Assembly: GCF_001053095.1 (NCBI RefSeq)
Contig: NZ_CGBP01000023.1
Coordinates: 1 to 64,000, forward strand
Length of the DNA: 64,000 nt
From: Yersinia similis
Lineage (GTDB): Bacteria; Pseudomonadota; Gammaproteobacteria; Enterobacterales; Enterobacteriaceae
Direction: 5' to 3'
Translations under genes and position numbers: made by a program
Shown here: in pieces, positions 11,837 to 20,146 of the stretch
Layout of the letters: every line of letters starts with the position of its first letter
Numbering within the stretch: the stretch's first letter is position 1
Notes under the pieces: model-generated
What the model saw: only the letters and a program-made list of their open reading frames with translations
What the model was told of the DNA's origin: nothing
The model's database searches: none

Positions 11837-13405
11837 ATGAAAGCAAAAGTTCTGTCATTATTCGTTCTGGCAGCGTTATCTGGCGGCACATTGGCAGCAA
11901 CGCCACCGGATACGCTGGTAGTCGTGCAATCCCTGGATGACATCGTCAGCCTTGATCCCGCCGAAAGTAATGAGCTGTCCAGCATTCAGACGGTACCTAG
12001 CCTCTACCAGCGTTTAGTTCAAGCCGATCGCGATAACCCAGCTAAAGTAGTACCAATTCTGGCAGAAAGCTGGCAAGGCGATGCAGCAGCCAAAACATTA
12101 ACGGTCAAATTGCGTCCACAGGCGGTATTTGCATCGGGTAATCCGGTACAAGCGGATGACGTCATTTATTCTTTCACCCGTGCAGTGAAAATGAATCGCT
12201 CACCTGCTTTTATTCTTAACGTCTTGGGCTGGCAAGCCGATAATATCGACCAACACCTAAAGAAAATTGATAATAATACCGTGCAAGTAAGCTGGAGTGC
12301 AGATGTCAGCCCAGCGGTTGCCTTGAATATTTTATCAACGCCAATTGCATCCATTGTTGATAAAAAAACCGTGACGGCGAATATCAAAGATGACGATTAC
12401 GGCAATGCATGGCTAAAAATGCATTCTGCAGGTAGCGGCGCATTCAAAATGCGTGTTTATCAACCGCACCAAGCCATTGTGCTGGATGCCAACCCTACGT
12501 CACCGGGTAATCAACCATTAATTAAGAATATTATTATCAAAAACGTGCCTGACCCCAGTGCCCGCCGCCTGTTAATTCAACAAGGTGATGCTGATATTGC
12601 ACGGGAATTAGGGCCGGACCAAATTACCGCGCTGAAAACACAGGCTGGCGTCAAGGTCGTTGAAATCCCATCAGCAGAACAAAACTATTTGGTTTTTAAC
12701 ACCGCTAATGCCGCTAACCCGCTGCTGAGCAGACCAGAGCTCTGGCAAGCAGCCCGTTATCTGGTTGATTATCAGGGCATTACCAAAAATCTGTTGAAAG
12801 ATCAGTATTTCATTCATCAAAGCTTCCTACCCGTCGGTTTACCAGGGGCATTGGAAAGCAATCCGTTCACTTTTGACCCGGCCACCGCCAAAAAAATTCT
12901 GGCTAAAGCGGGCATTAAAGATGCCACACTGACACTGGATGTTGAGAACAAACCTCCGTTTATCACCATTGCTCAGTCGTTACAGGCCAGCTTTGCGCAG
13001 GGCGGTGTGAAACTGGTATTGCTGCCAGCAGCCGGTAGCCAAGTTTATGGCCGGGTGCGGGCTAAACAGCATCAGTCAGCGATTCGCCTGTGGATCCCAG
13101 ATTATTTCGATGCACATTCCAATGCCAGCACCTTCGCTTACAACGACGGTAAAAGCAGTACGGTGGCGGGCCTAAACGGCTGGGTTATTCCTGAACTGAA
13201 TAAGCAAACACTGGCTGCCGTCGCTGAAGTAGATCCAGAAAAACGCACCCAGTTGTACACCCAGTTACAGCAGGAACTGCAACAAAATTCGCCTTATATC
13301 TTTATTGATCAAGCCAAAGCACAAGTTGTATTACGAGATAATGTAAAAGGCTATCAACAAGGTCTGAATGCCGATATGGTCTATTATGATCGTGTCAGTA
13401 AATAA
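11837..13405 (+). CDS. ABC transporter periplasmic substrate-binding protein, family 5 (peptide/nickel type)
   Basis: This 522-residue protein has a clear signal peptide (MKAKVLSLFVLAALSGG, cleavage near residues 20-21), so it acts in the periplasm. The mature part is a SBP_bac_5 protein, with the N-terminal DDIVSLDPAES segment, the LRPQAVFASGNPVQADDVIYSFTR region and the GAFKMRVYQPHQAIVL stretch typical of DppA/OppA/NikA relatives. I start at the ATG at 11837, not the in-frame TTG 12 bp upstream, because Shine-Dalgarno GGGAG fits the ATG. It is the first gene of a five-gene importer cassette. The ligand could be peptides, nickel or a metallophore complex. It is not adjacent to urease or hydrogenase genes here. 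Confidence 0.9.
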   Translation: MKAKVLSLFVLAALSGGTLAATPPDTLVVVQSLDDIVSLDPAESNELSSIQTVPSLYQRLVQADRDNPAKVVPILAESWQGDAAAKTLTVKLRPQAVFASGNPVQADDVIYSFTRAVKMNRSPAFILNVLGWQADNIDQHLKKIDNNTVQVSWSADVSPAVALNILSTPIASIVDKKTVTANIKDDDYGNAWLKMHSAGSGAFKMRVYQPHQAIVLDANPTSPGNQPLIKNIIIKNVPDPSARRLLIQQGDADIARELGPDQITALKTQAGVKVVEIPSAEQNYLVFNTANAANPLLSRPELWQAARYLVDYQGITKNLLKDQYFIHQSFLPVGLPGALESNPFTFDPATAKKILAKAGIKDATLTLDVENKPPFITIAQSLQASFAQGGVKLVLLPAAGSQVYGRVRAKQHQSAIRLWIPDYFDAHSNASTFAYNDGKSSTVAGLNGWVIPELNKQTLAAVAEVDPEKRTQLYTQLQQELQQNSPYIFIDQAKAQVVLRDNVKGYQQGLNADMVYYDRVSK

Positions 13406-13500
13406 GACCCTTGTGCTGACTTATTTGTGAAATGAGTTAGATGTGATATTAGTTATTTGTGGAACACATGTAACTCAAGCGACAAGCGAGCCGATAGCCA

Positions 13501-14550
13501 ATGTCTGTAGCATTAAATACTACGCCGGGAATCCCCTCCCGGCGTCGCCTTTTGGTTTTTTTACAGGGGCTATTCACCCTGGCCCTAACGCTATTCGGCC
13601 TGTTGGTGATCACGTTCTTCCTCTCGGCACTGTCACCGGTGGACCGAGTACTGCAAATTGTGGGCGATCACGCCAGTGAAGCCACTTACCAACAGGTCAG
13701 ACAGCAACTCGGGTTGGACCAACCATTATTGGTGCAATTCTGGCACTATCTGGTGCGATTGGCTCACGGAGATTTGGGTGTCGCCAGCGCCAGTGGTCAG
13801 CCGGTATTACAGGATCTACTGACCGTCTTCCCTGCATCGTTAGAATTGGCAACCTTATCGCTGCTCGTGGGCGGTGCACTGGGTATTTTCCTCGGTTTAT
13901 TGTGCGCCCGCTGGGCAGGTAGCAAGCTGGATATCACTATCCGCTTTATCACTCTGCTGGGTAATTCAGTGCCCATTTTCTGGCTCGGCTTGCTGATGCT
14001 GCTGTTGTTTTATGCGCGGTTGCAATGGAACCCCGGTCCGGGTCGTCTGGATGATATCTACCAATATACTGTTGAAGCCAAGACCGGTTTTGTACTTATC
14101 GATACCTGGCGATCGGGTGATATGGGGGCCTTTAATAATGCTATCGCCCACATGATTTTGCCGGTCTCCCTGCTCGCTTACTATGCGTTAGCCAGTATCA
14201 CCCGCCTGACCCGCTCGGCCTGCCTAAGTGAATTGAATAAAGAGTACATCACGCTGGCAAGGGCCAAGGGTGCAGGTGAAATGCGTATTTTATTGATGCA
14301 CGTACTGCCCAATATTCGTGGCACCTTACTGACGGTCATTGCGCTGGCCTATACCAGTATGTTGGAAGGTGCGGTGTTAACCGAAACCGTTTTTGCCTGG
14401 CCTGGCATTGGTCGCTACCTGACCAGCGCCCTATTTGCCGGGGACACCACGGCGATTATGGGCGGAACCTTGCTGCTCGGTATGTGCTTTATTTTGATTA
14501 ACAATGTGACGGATCTGCTCGTCCGCCTGCTAGATCCGAGAACGCGCTGA
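13501..14550 (+). CDS. ABC transporter permease, DppB/NikB type
   Basis: This is an inner-membrane permease of 349 residues with about six membrane segments. It is the larger of the two permeases, with a DppB-like N-terminus (LFTLALTLFGLLVITFFLSA) and the periplasmic LGLDQPLLVQFWHYL segment. The cytoplasmic EAA loop that contacts the ATPase is EYITLARAKGAGEMRILLMH. It lies 95 bp after the binding protein and 18 bp before the second permease. Substrate is as uncertain as for the binding protein. Confidence 0.9.
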   Translation: MSVALNTTPGIPSRRRLLVFLQGLFTLALTLFGLLVITFFLSALSPVDRVLQIVGDHASEATYQQVRQQLGLDQPLLVQFWHYLVRLAHGDLGVASASGQPVLQDLLTVFPASLELATLSLLVGGALGIFLGLLCARWAGSKLDITIRFITLLGNSVPIFWLGLLMLLLFYARLQWNPGPGRLDDIYQYTVEAKTGFVLIDTWRSGDMGAFNNAIAHMILPVSLLAYYALASITRLTRSACLSELNKEYITLARAKGAGEMRILLMHVLPNIRGTLLTVIALAYTSMLEGAVLTETVFAWPGIGRYLTSALFAGDTTAIMGGTLLLGMCFILINNVTDLLVRLLDPRTR

Positions 14551-14568
14551 TATGTCGATGATACTGAT

Positions 14569-15405
14569 ATGCCAATAATAAAGTTCTACCACACCCTAAA
14601 GCGTTCCCCTTCCACCAGCATAGGTCTGTTTATTCTATCATTGCTGGTTATCATTGCGGTTTTTGCTCCGTGGCTTGCACCACAGGATCCTAACTGGCAA
14701 AACGCGGCAGACCGGTTGTTACCGCCGGGTGATTCAGGCCACTTGCTGGGCACGGATAGCTATGGCCGCGATATGCTGTCGCGCTTGATTTACGGTACCC
14801 GGCCAACCTTGGGATTGGTGCTGCTGGTCACCGTGATAACATTGCCTCTGGGGTTGTTGGTCGGGGTGCTCTCCGGCTATTACGGCGGCTGGCTCGAACG
14901 CATTCTGATGCGAATCACTGATGTGGTGATGTCGATGCCACGGTTGATTCTAGCCTTTGCTTTTGTTGCCATGCTCGGCCCAGGTTTACTGAACGGCGCA
15001 TTAGCGCTGGCACTGACAACCTGGCCTGCGTATGCCCGTCAGGCCAGAGCCGAAATTCAGTTATTACGTAAAAGTGATTATTTAGCCGCGGCTGAAATGA
15101 TGGGTATCCGAGGGCTACGGCTCCTGTGGGGCCACATTTTGCCCATATGCTTACCGTCTGCCGTTGTGCGTTTGGCACTGGATCTGGCGGGCATTATATT
15201 AGCAGCCGCAGGTTTAGGTTTTCTGGGGCTGGGCGCCCGCCCACCGATGTCTGAATGGGGTTCAATGGTCGCCGATGGTATGCAGGTTATTTTTGACCAA
15301 TGGTGGATTGCGGCCATTCCAGGTTGTGCGATCCTACTCAGCAGCATGGCCTTTAACCTGTTAGGCGATGGCCTACGCGATATTCTGGACCCTCACCATG
15401 ATTGA
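14569..15405 (+). CDS. ABC transporter permease, DppC/NikC type
   Basis: This is an inner-membrane permease of 278 residues with six predicted membrane helices. The N-terminal helix (about 18-40) is followed by the family motif HLLGTDSYGRDMLSRLIYGT. The EAA-type loop is DYLAAAEMMGIRGLRLLWGH. The length equals NikC (277) and is a little shorter than DppC. Its stop overlaps the start of the first ATPase by 8 bp, indicating one transcript with coupled translation. Confidence 0.9.
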   Translation: MPIIKFYHTLKRSPSTSIGLFILSLLVIIAVFAPWLAPQDPNWQNAADRLLPPGDSGHLLGTDSYGRDMLSRLIYGTRPTLGLVLLVTVITLPLGLLVGVLSGYYGGWLERILMRITDVVMSMPRLILAFAFVAMLGPGLLNGALALALTTWPAYARQARAEIQLLRKSDYLAAAEMMGIRGLRLLWGHILPICLPSAVVRLALDLAGIILAAAGLGFLGLGARPPMSEWGSMVADGMQVIFDQWWIAAIPGCAILLSSMAFNLLGDGLRDILDPHHD

Positions 15406-16276
15406 TTCTATTTTTACCGTCGATAACCTGTGCGTCGATTTTCAGCAACTGCGGGTGGTGGATAACATTTCGTTTCACCTCGGTCACGAACGTGTTGCTC
15501 TTGTAGGCGAATCCGGCTCCGGTAAATCGATCACTGCCAGGGCGCTGATGGGCTTAGTCAGACACCCCGGTAAAGTCAGTGCCAAAAAGCTGAGTTATTA
15601 CTCTGATAACACGGATGATCAGGGCCATCCCGGTCAGGTCATTGAACACGATTTACTGCGTCTAAACACCAGGCAATGGAGCGCATTACGGGGCAGTGAA
15701 ATTGCGATGGTGTTACAAGACCCCCGCTATGCATTAAATCCGGTACAAACTGTTGGCAAGCAGATTGAAGAGTCTCTGTTGCTGCATAACACCCTTTCAG
15801 GCGCTGATGCACATGAACGGGTATTAAATGCACTGGCCTCGGTTGGGTTAAATGCCAGCGCCTACCACAGCTACCCCGGCCAGCTTTCTGGTGGTATGGG
15901 GCAACGTGCGATGCTGGCAATCGCTTTGGTGAATAATCCCAGAGTATTAATTGCCGATGAACCGACATCCGCGTTAGATGCCAAATTACGCAACCAGATC
16001 CTTGAATTAATTGTTGAGCAAACCGAACAACGAAAAATGAGCCTGTTGCTGATAAGCCATGACCTGCCATTAGTCGCCGAACATTGTCACCGCGTGTTAG
16101 TGATGTATCAGGGGAAGCTGGTTGATCAAGGTCTGGCCGCTGATCTGCCCCATTCAACCCACCCTTATACTCACACGCTATGGGCTTGCCGCCCGAATGC
16201 CCACACCTATGGCACGGATCTGCCGGTATTGGATCGCAGCGTAGATTTCTCCGGAGGCTCCCGTGGCACTGATTGA
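15398..16276 (+). CDS. ABC transporter ATPase, DppD/NikD type
   Basis: This ATP-hydrolysing subunit has 292 residues. Walker A is GESGSGKS (37-44), the ABC signature is LSGGMGQR, and Walker B is VLIADEPTSALD. The histidine switch region is LLISHDLPLV. I start at the ATG at 15398 (MIDSIFTV), which overlaps the permease stop by 8 bp. An earlier in-frame start would lie well inside the permease gene. The C-terminal section (THPYTHTLWACRPN) is the usual shortened oligopeptide-transporter tail. Its end overlaps the next ATPase start by 14 bp. Confidence 0.9.
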   Translation: MIDSIFTVDNLCVDFQQLRVVDNISFHLGHERVALVGESGSGKSITARALMGLVRHPGKVSAKKLSYYSDNTDDQGHPGQVIEHDLLRLNTRQWSALRGSEIAMVLQDPRYALNPVQTVGKQIEESLLLHNTLSGADAHERVLNALASVGLNASAYHSYPGQLSGGMGQRAMLAIALVNNPRVLIADEPTSALDAKLRNQILELIVEQTEQRKMSLLLISHDLPLVAEHCHRVLVMYQGKLVDQGLAADLPHSTHPYTHTLWACRPNAHTYGTDLPVLDRSVDFSGGSRGTD

Positions 16277-16979
16277 AGTAAACAATTTGCAGGTCAGCTT
16301 TGCCCAAAAGAACCAGGTCAAAACAGCGGTTGAATCGGTCAGTTTTACGGTTGAAGCCAATGAAACATTCAGTCTGATCGGGGCATCTGGCTGTGGAAAA
16401 TCCACCGTATTGCGGACATTGGCCGGGTTACAGCGCGAGTGGCAGGGGGAAATTACCTTGCTGGGCCAGCGGTTACAACCGGGCCAACGTTTCACCGGCC
16501 AACTACGTAAAGATGTACAGATGGTGTTTCAAGATCCGTATGCCTCGCTGCACCCTCAGCATAATATTCAACGAACCTTGGGTGAGCCGTTAAAGATCCA
16601 CGGCGAGAAAAATATCTCTCAGCGCATTGATCAGGCACTAGAGCAGGTGGGTTTGCCTGCTTCTGCCGCCTTACGTTACCCCCATCAGTTCTCCGGAGGC
16701 CAGCGTCAGCGTATCGCTATTGCCCGCGCTCTGCTGCTGCGGCCTAAATTGCTGTTGCTAGATGAACCCACCTCAGCGTTAGATATGTCCGTTCAGGCCG
16801 AAATTCTTAACCTGCTTAATCATTTAAAATGCGAACACGGCATGACCTATTTGCTGGTTAGCCACGACAGCGATGTGGTGGCGCATATGTCTGAGCGCGC
16901 AGTTTTGATGGAGCATGGCCGTATTGTAAGGGAATTCTCGCGGGAAGATTTAGCGTCGGCAGAGCATTCGATGGGGTAA
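16263..16979 (+). CDS. ABC transporter ATPase, DppF/NikE type
   Basis: This is the second ATPase of the importer, with 238 residues and a GTG start overlapping the preceding gene. Walker A is GASGCGKST (40-48), the signature is FSGGQRQR, Walker B is LLLLDEPTSALD, and the H-loop is LLVSHDSDVV. It is notably short: it lacks the roughly 60-90 residue C-terminal oligopeptide (HPY) extension of OppF/DppF, so it looks closer to NikE-class ATPases. That weakly favours a small or metal-linked substrate over long peptides, but does not decide it. Confidence 0.88.
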   Translation: MALIEVNNLQVSFAQKNQVKTAVESVSFTVEANETFSLIGASGCGKSTVLRTLAGLQREWQGEITLLGQRLQPGQRFTGQLRKDVQMVFQDPYASLHPQHNIQRTLGEPLKIHGEKNISQRIDQALEQVGLPASAALRYPHQFSGGQRQRIAIARALLLRPKLLLLDEPTSALDMSVQAEILNLLNHLKCEHGMTYLLVSHDSDVVAHMSERAVLMEHGRIVREFSREDLASAEHSMG

Positions 16980-16985
16980 GTTTGG

Positions 16986-17002
16986 GTGATTCGGGTAAGT
17001 GA
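16986..17002. repeat. ERIC core fragment
   Basis: GTGATTCGGGTAAGTGA matches the core of the diverged ERIC copies at 8857-8982 and about 44234-44350, but no flanking inverted repeats were found. It is probably a decayed remnant. Confidence 0.4.
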
Positions 17003-17060
17003 CATTACGAGGTCAGTAAAAAGAACCAATCGAATATCAGGCGAACCCTATCAACACCAT

Positions 17061-17139
17061 ACCTTTTCGTGAACACAATACCTTTCCATAAACACAAGAC
17101 CTTTTCGTAACTACAATCCCTCTCCATAGAAATCACAAT
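17061..17139. repeat. 19-bp imperfect tandem repeat (3 units plus a degenerate fourth)
   Basis: The units start at 17061, 17080 and 17099 and follow the pattern ACCTTTTCGTGAACACAAT with a few substitutions. A fourth, more decayed unit follows to about 17139. It lies between the ABC operon and the nrdD control region. Confidence 0.7.
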
Positions 17140-17182
17140 TCTGTGACGCACTGAACAGGGAATAACCCTAACGCCAATTTCC

Positions 17183-17196
17183 TTGTTCTAGGTCAA
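17183..17196 (+). promoter_or_regulatory. Candidate FNR site upstream of nrdD
   Basis: TTGTT-CTAG-GTCAA matches the FNR consensus TTGAT-N4-ATCAA at 8 of 10 specified bases. The E. coli nrdDG operon is FNR-activated, so an anaerobic role is expected here. It lies about 180 bp before the nrdD start. Confidence 0.55.
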
Positions 17197-17232
17197 CAAT
17201 ATTGGCTATCAGTTGACTGTCACTCAGCCAGA

Positions 17233-17279
17233 TACCCATATATAGTGTCTGTAATATTTTAAGTATCTATATATAGTAA
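17233..17279 (+). promoter_or_regulatory. Pair of NrdR boxes upstream of nrdD
   Basis: Two 16-bp sites, at 17233-17248 (core CATATATAGTGT) and 17264-17279 (core CTATATATAGTA), each match about 11-12 of 16 positions of the NrdR-box consensus ACACWATATATWGTGT. Their starts are 31 bp apart, about three helical turns, as expected for cooperative NrdR repression of ribonucleotide reductase genes. Confidence 0.75.
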
Positions 17280-17344
17280 TTATCCACAAAAGCATCCACA
17301 TCCCCCCCGCAGCCCTGATGTGCTGCGGGTTGCCTTGTGGATAA
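17280..17344. promoter_or_regulatory. Inverted perfect DnaA boxes flanking a GC hairpin in the nrdD leader
   Basis: TTATCCACA (17280-17288) and its reverse complement TGTGGATAA (17336-17344) are both perfect consensus DnaA boxes. They form the outer arms of a larger inverted repeat. Between them lies a second perfect 8-bp stem, CCCGCAGC / GCTGCGGG (17306-17313 and 17322-17329). The pair sits immediately after the NrdR boxes and 30 bp before the nrdD start codon. It could be a DnaA-ATP control site, an RNA hairpin, or both. Confidence 0.6.
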
Positions 17345-17374
17345 CCCTATGCGGCGGTATACAGGAGTGACATT

Positions 17375-19513
17375 GTGAAAACAGTAGTGATTAAACGGGA
17401 CGGCTGCCAGGTACCTTTTGATGAAGTTCGTATCAAAGAGGCCGTTGAGCGCGCAGCATTAGCTGTTGGCGTGGTCGATGCCGATTATTGTGCAACCGTT
17501 GCCCGAGTGGTCGCTCAAACGATGGAAAACCAGCCGAAGGTTGATATCCGTGAAATTCAAAACGCGGTAGAAAACCAACTGATGGCCGGTCAATACAAAC
17601 AGTTAGCCCGGGCTTACATCGAATATCGTCATGATCGTGATATCTCACGGGAACTGCGTGGCCGCCTGAATCAGGAAATTCAGGGGTTAGTGAAGCAAAG
17701 CAACAAAGCACTGCTGAACGAAAATGCCAACAAAGACAGCAAAGTGATCCCTACCCAGCGCGATCTGTTAGCCGGTATTGTTGCCAAACACTACGCTAAA
17801 CAGCATCTTTTGCCCCGCGATGTGGTGCTGGCCCATGAGCGTGGTGAAATTCACTATCACGATCTGGATTACGCGCCGTTCTTCCCGATGTTCAACTGTA
17901 TGTTGATTGATTTGGAAGGCATGTTAACCCAAGGTTTTAAAATGGGTAATGCGGAAATAGAGCCGCCAAAATCCATTTCTACCGCGACCGCTGTAACCGC
18001 ACAAATTATCGCGCAGGTTGCCAGCCATATCTATGGTGGCACCACCATTAACCGTATTGATGAGGTTTTGGCCCCCTTTGTCACGGAAAGCTTTAATAAA
18101 CATAAGGCTGTTGCCGAAGAGTGGCAAATCCCTGATGTTGCAGGTTATGCCATGTCGCGTACCGAAAAAGAGTGTTACGACGCCTTCCAGTCACTGGAGT
18201 ATGAGGTCAATACACTGCATACCGCAAATGGCCAAACGCCCTTCGTCACCTTCGGTTTCGGCTTGGGCACCAGTTGGCAATCACGCATGATCCAGCAGGC
18301 TATTTTGCGTAATCGTATTGCAGGTTTGGGTAAAAATCGTAAAACGGCGGTATTCCCAAAACTGGTATTTGCTATCCGCGATGGCCTGAACCACAAATTT
18401 GGCGATGCTAATTACGATATCAAACAGTTGGCGCTGGAGTGCGCAACCAAGCGCATGTATCCAGATATTCTTAATTATGATCAAGTGGTTAAAGTCACTG
18501 GCTCCTTTAAAACGCCAATGGGCTGCCGTAGCTTCCTCGGTGTGTATGAAGAGGAGGGTCAACAAATCCACGATGGCCGTAATAATTTGGGGGTGATCAG
18601 CCTTAATCTGCCGCGTATCGCGTTGGAAGCAAAAGGGGATGAAAACCAATTTTGGCAGTTGCTGGATGAGCGCCTGCTTATCGCGAAAAAAGCGCTGATG
18701 ACCCGAATTGCCCGTTTGGAAGGGATCAAAGCGCGAGTCGCTCCTATTCTGTATATGGAAGGGGCTTGCGGCGTACGCTTACAAGCGGATGATAATATTG
18801 CCGAAATCTTTAAAAATGGCCGCGCGTCGATCTCGCTGGGCTATATCGGGATACATGAAACCGTTAATGCCTTGTTCGGCCATCAGACCCATCTCTTTGA
18901 TGACCAGAAGCTGCGCGAAAAAGCCATCGCCATTGTGACTCATTTGAAACAGGCTACCGATGATTGGAAAGATGAAACCGGTTATGCCTTTAGCCTGTAC
19001 AGCACCCCAAGTGAAAACTTGTGTGACCGCTTCTGCCGCCTTGATACCGCTGAATTTGGCGTGGTTGAAGGGGTAACGGATAAAGGCTATTACACCAACA
19101 GCTTCCATTTGGATGTTGAGAAAAAAGTGAATCCATACGACAAATTGGATTTCGAAGCCCCTTATCCGCCTCTGGCTAACGGTGGCTTCATCTGTTACGG
19201 CGAATACCCTAACTTGCAGCACAACCTCCGGGCGCTGGAAGACGTCTGGGATTACAGCTACAGCCGGGTTCCTTATTACGGCACCAACACGCCAATTGAT
19301 GAGTGCTATGAGTGCGGCTTCACCGGTGAATTCTCTTGTACCAGCAAAGGCTTTACCTGCCCGAAATGCGGCAACCATGAGCCATCGAAAGTGTCGGTCA
19401 CCCGCCGGGTATGTGGTTATCTGGGTAGCCCAGATGCACGGCCATTTAATGCAGGTAAACAAGAAGAAGTGAAACGCCGGGTGAAACATCTGGCTAACGG
19501 GCAGTTGGGCTGA
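17375..19513 (+). CDS. nrdD: Anaerobic ribonucleoside-triphosphate reductase
   Basis: This glycyl-radical class III ribonucleotide reductase makes dNTPs from NTPs without oxygen, using formate. The protein is 712 residues, the E. coli length. It has an N-terminal ATP-cone (about 3-92, beginning VVIKRDGCQVPFD), the catalytic ten-stranded barrel, a zinc site of two CxxC pairs (CYECG and CPKCG), and the C-terminal radical loop RVCGY with G681. The start is a GTG with a strong AGGAG 7 bp before it. Upstream lie FNR-, NrdR- and DnaA-like sites. The activase gene nrdG follows, but after an unusually long 168-bp repeat-containing gap. Confidence 0.97.
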   Translation: MKTVVIKRDGCQVPFDEVRIKEAVERAALAVGVVDADYCATVARVVAQTMENQPKVDIREIQNAVENQLMAGQYKQLARAYIEYRHDRDISRELRGRLNQEIQGLVKQSNKALLNENANKDSKVIPTQRDLLAGIVAKHYAKQHLLPRDVVLAHERGEIHYHDLDYAPFFPMFNCMLIDLEGMLTQGFKMGNAEIEPPKSISTATAVTAQIIAQVASHIYGGTTINRIDEVLAPFVTESFNKHKAVAEEWQIPDVAGYAMSRTEKECYDAFQSLEYEVNTLHTANGQTPFVTFGFGLGTSWQSRMIQQAILRNRIAGLGKNRKTAVFPKLVFAIRDGLNHKFGDANYDIKQLALECATKRMYPDILNYDQVVKVTGSFKTPMGCRSFLGVYEEEGQQIHDGRNNLGVISLNLPRIALEAKGDENQFWQLLDERLLIAKKALMTRIARLEGIKARVAPILYMEGACGVRLQADDNIAEIFKNGRASISLGYIGIHETVNALFGHQTHLFDDQKLREKAIAIVTHLKQATDDWKDETGYAFSLYSTPSENLCDRFCRLDTAEFGVVEGVTDKGYYTNSFHLDVEKKVNPYDKLDFEAPYPPLANGGFICYGEYPNLQHNLRALEDVWDYSYSRVPYYGTNTPIDECYECGFTGEFSCTSKGFTCPKCGNHEPSKVSVTRRVCGYLGSPDARPFNAGKQEEVKRRVKHLANGQLG

Positions 19514-19531
19514 AACGCCAAGCAGAATATG

Positions 19532-19570
19532 ACCCAAAACAGTATTACCCAAAACAGTATTACCCAAAAT
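19532..19570. repeat. 15-bp tandem repeat after nrdD
   Basis: ACCCAAAACAGTATT occurs twice in tandem (19532-19546, 19547-19561), followed by a partial third unit. It begins 18 bp after the nrdD stop. Confidence 0.8.
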
Positions 19571-19678
19571 AATTGGCGTTGTAGGTAGGCGACAACCTCA
19601 GGCCTCGTAAATGCGAGGCCTGCTGATGGGCTGAGTAACGAAGCTAACCAACACGGCTACAAATACGAAAGGGCATTT
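19571..19678. repeat. Diverged ERIC-like palindromic element between nrdD and nrdG
   Basis: The ends carry partly complementary stretches (TTGGCGTTGTAG and CTACAAATACGAAAGGG), and the inside holds a perfect stem AGGCCTCG / CGAGGCCT. The overall size and end motifs resemble the ERIC copies elsewhere in the window, but the core is poorly conserved. It reaches to within a few bases of the expected nrdG start. Confidence 0.45.
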
Positions 19679-19681
19679 ACT

Positions 19682-20146
19682 ATAAATTACCATCAATACT
19701 ACCCGGTCGATGTGATTAATGGCCCCGGCACCCGCTGTACGTTGTTCGTTTCAGGCTGCGTGCACCAATGTGTCGGCTGTTATAACAAAAGTACCTGGCG
19801 ACTCAATTCAGGCAAGCCGTTTACCCGCGAGATGGAAGATAAAATCATCGCCGACCTGAACGACACGCGTATCCGGCGGCAAGGGCTGTCCCTTTCCGGC
19901 GGCGATCCGTTGCATCCACAAAATTTGTCCACCATTCTTCAACTGGTACAACGGGTTCACCGCGAATGCGATGGGAAAGATATCTGGCTATGGACCGGCT
20001 ATACCTTGGCTGAGCTGACTGCCGAACAACAGCAAGTGGTTGATTTGATCAACGTACTGATCGACGGAAAATTCGTACAAGACCTGAAAGATCCTTCACT
20101 TATCTGGCGCGGCAGCAGCAATCAGGTTATTTACTATATTCGGTAA
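19682..20146 (+). CDS. nrdG: Anaerobic ribonucleotide reductase activase, apparent ATA start
   Basis: NrdG is the radical-SAM enzyme that places the glycyl radical on NrdD. The [4Fe-4S] cysteines follow the CX3CX2C pattern in CVHQCVGC, and the glycine-rich SAM motif is LSGGDPLHPQN. Homology of the N-terminus (NYHQYYPVDV) extends back to 19682, where the codon is ATA and not ATG, giving 154 residues, the E. coli length. Upstream, the frame is open back to a TAG at 19586 but has no ATG, GTG or TTG. The first conventional start inside is GTG at 19712, giving 144 residues and still keeping the iron-sulfur cysteines. Either a rare AUA start or the GTG is used. Confidence 0.85.
   Translation: MNYHQYYPVDVINGPGTRCTLFVSGCVHQCVGCYNKSTWRLNSGKPFTREMEDKIIADLNDTRIRRQGLSLSGGDPLHPQNLSTILQLVQRVHRECDGKDIWLWTGYTLAELTAEQQQVVDLINVLIDGKFVQDLKDPSLIWRGSSNQVIYYIR

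Noticed and set aside
15639-16307. 222-codon minus-strand frame across the two ATPase genes
   Set aside because: It lies wholly opposite two well-supported ABC ATPases. The composition is that of an antisense shadow.
11837-16979. Naming the importer dpp, opp, nik or ynt
   Set aside because: Family membership is clear, but the sequence does not distinguish the substrate, and gene context does not match any of these characterised operons.
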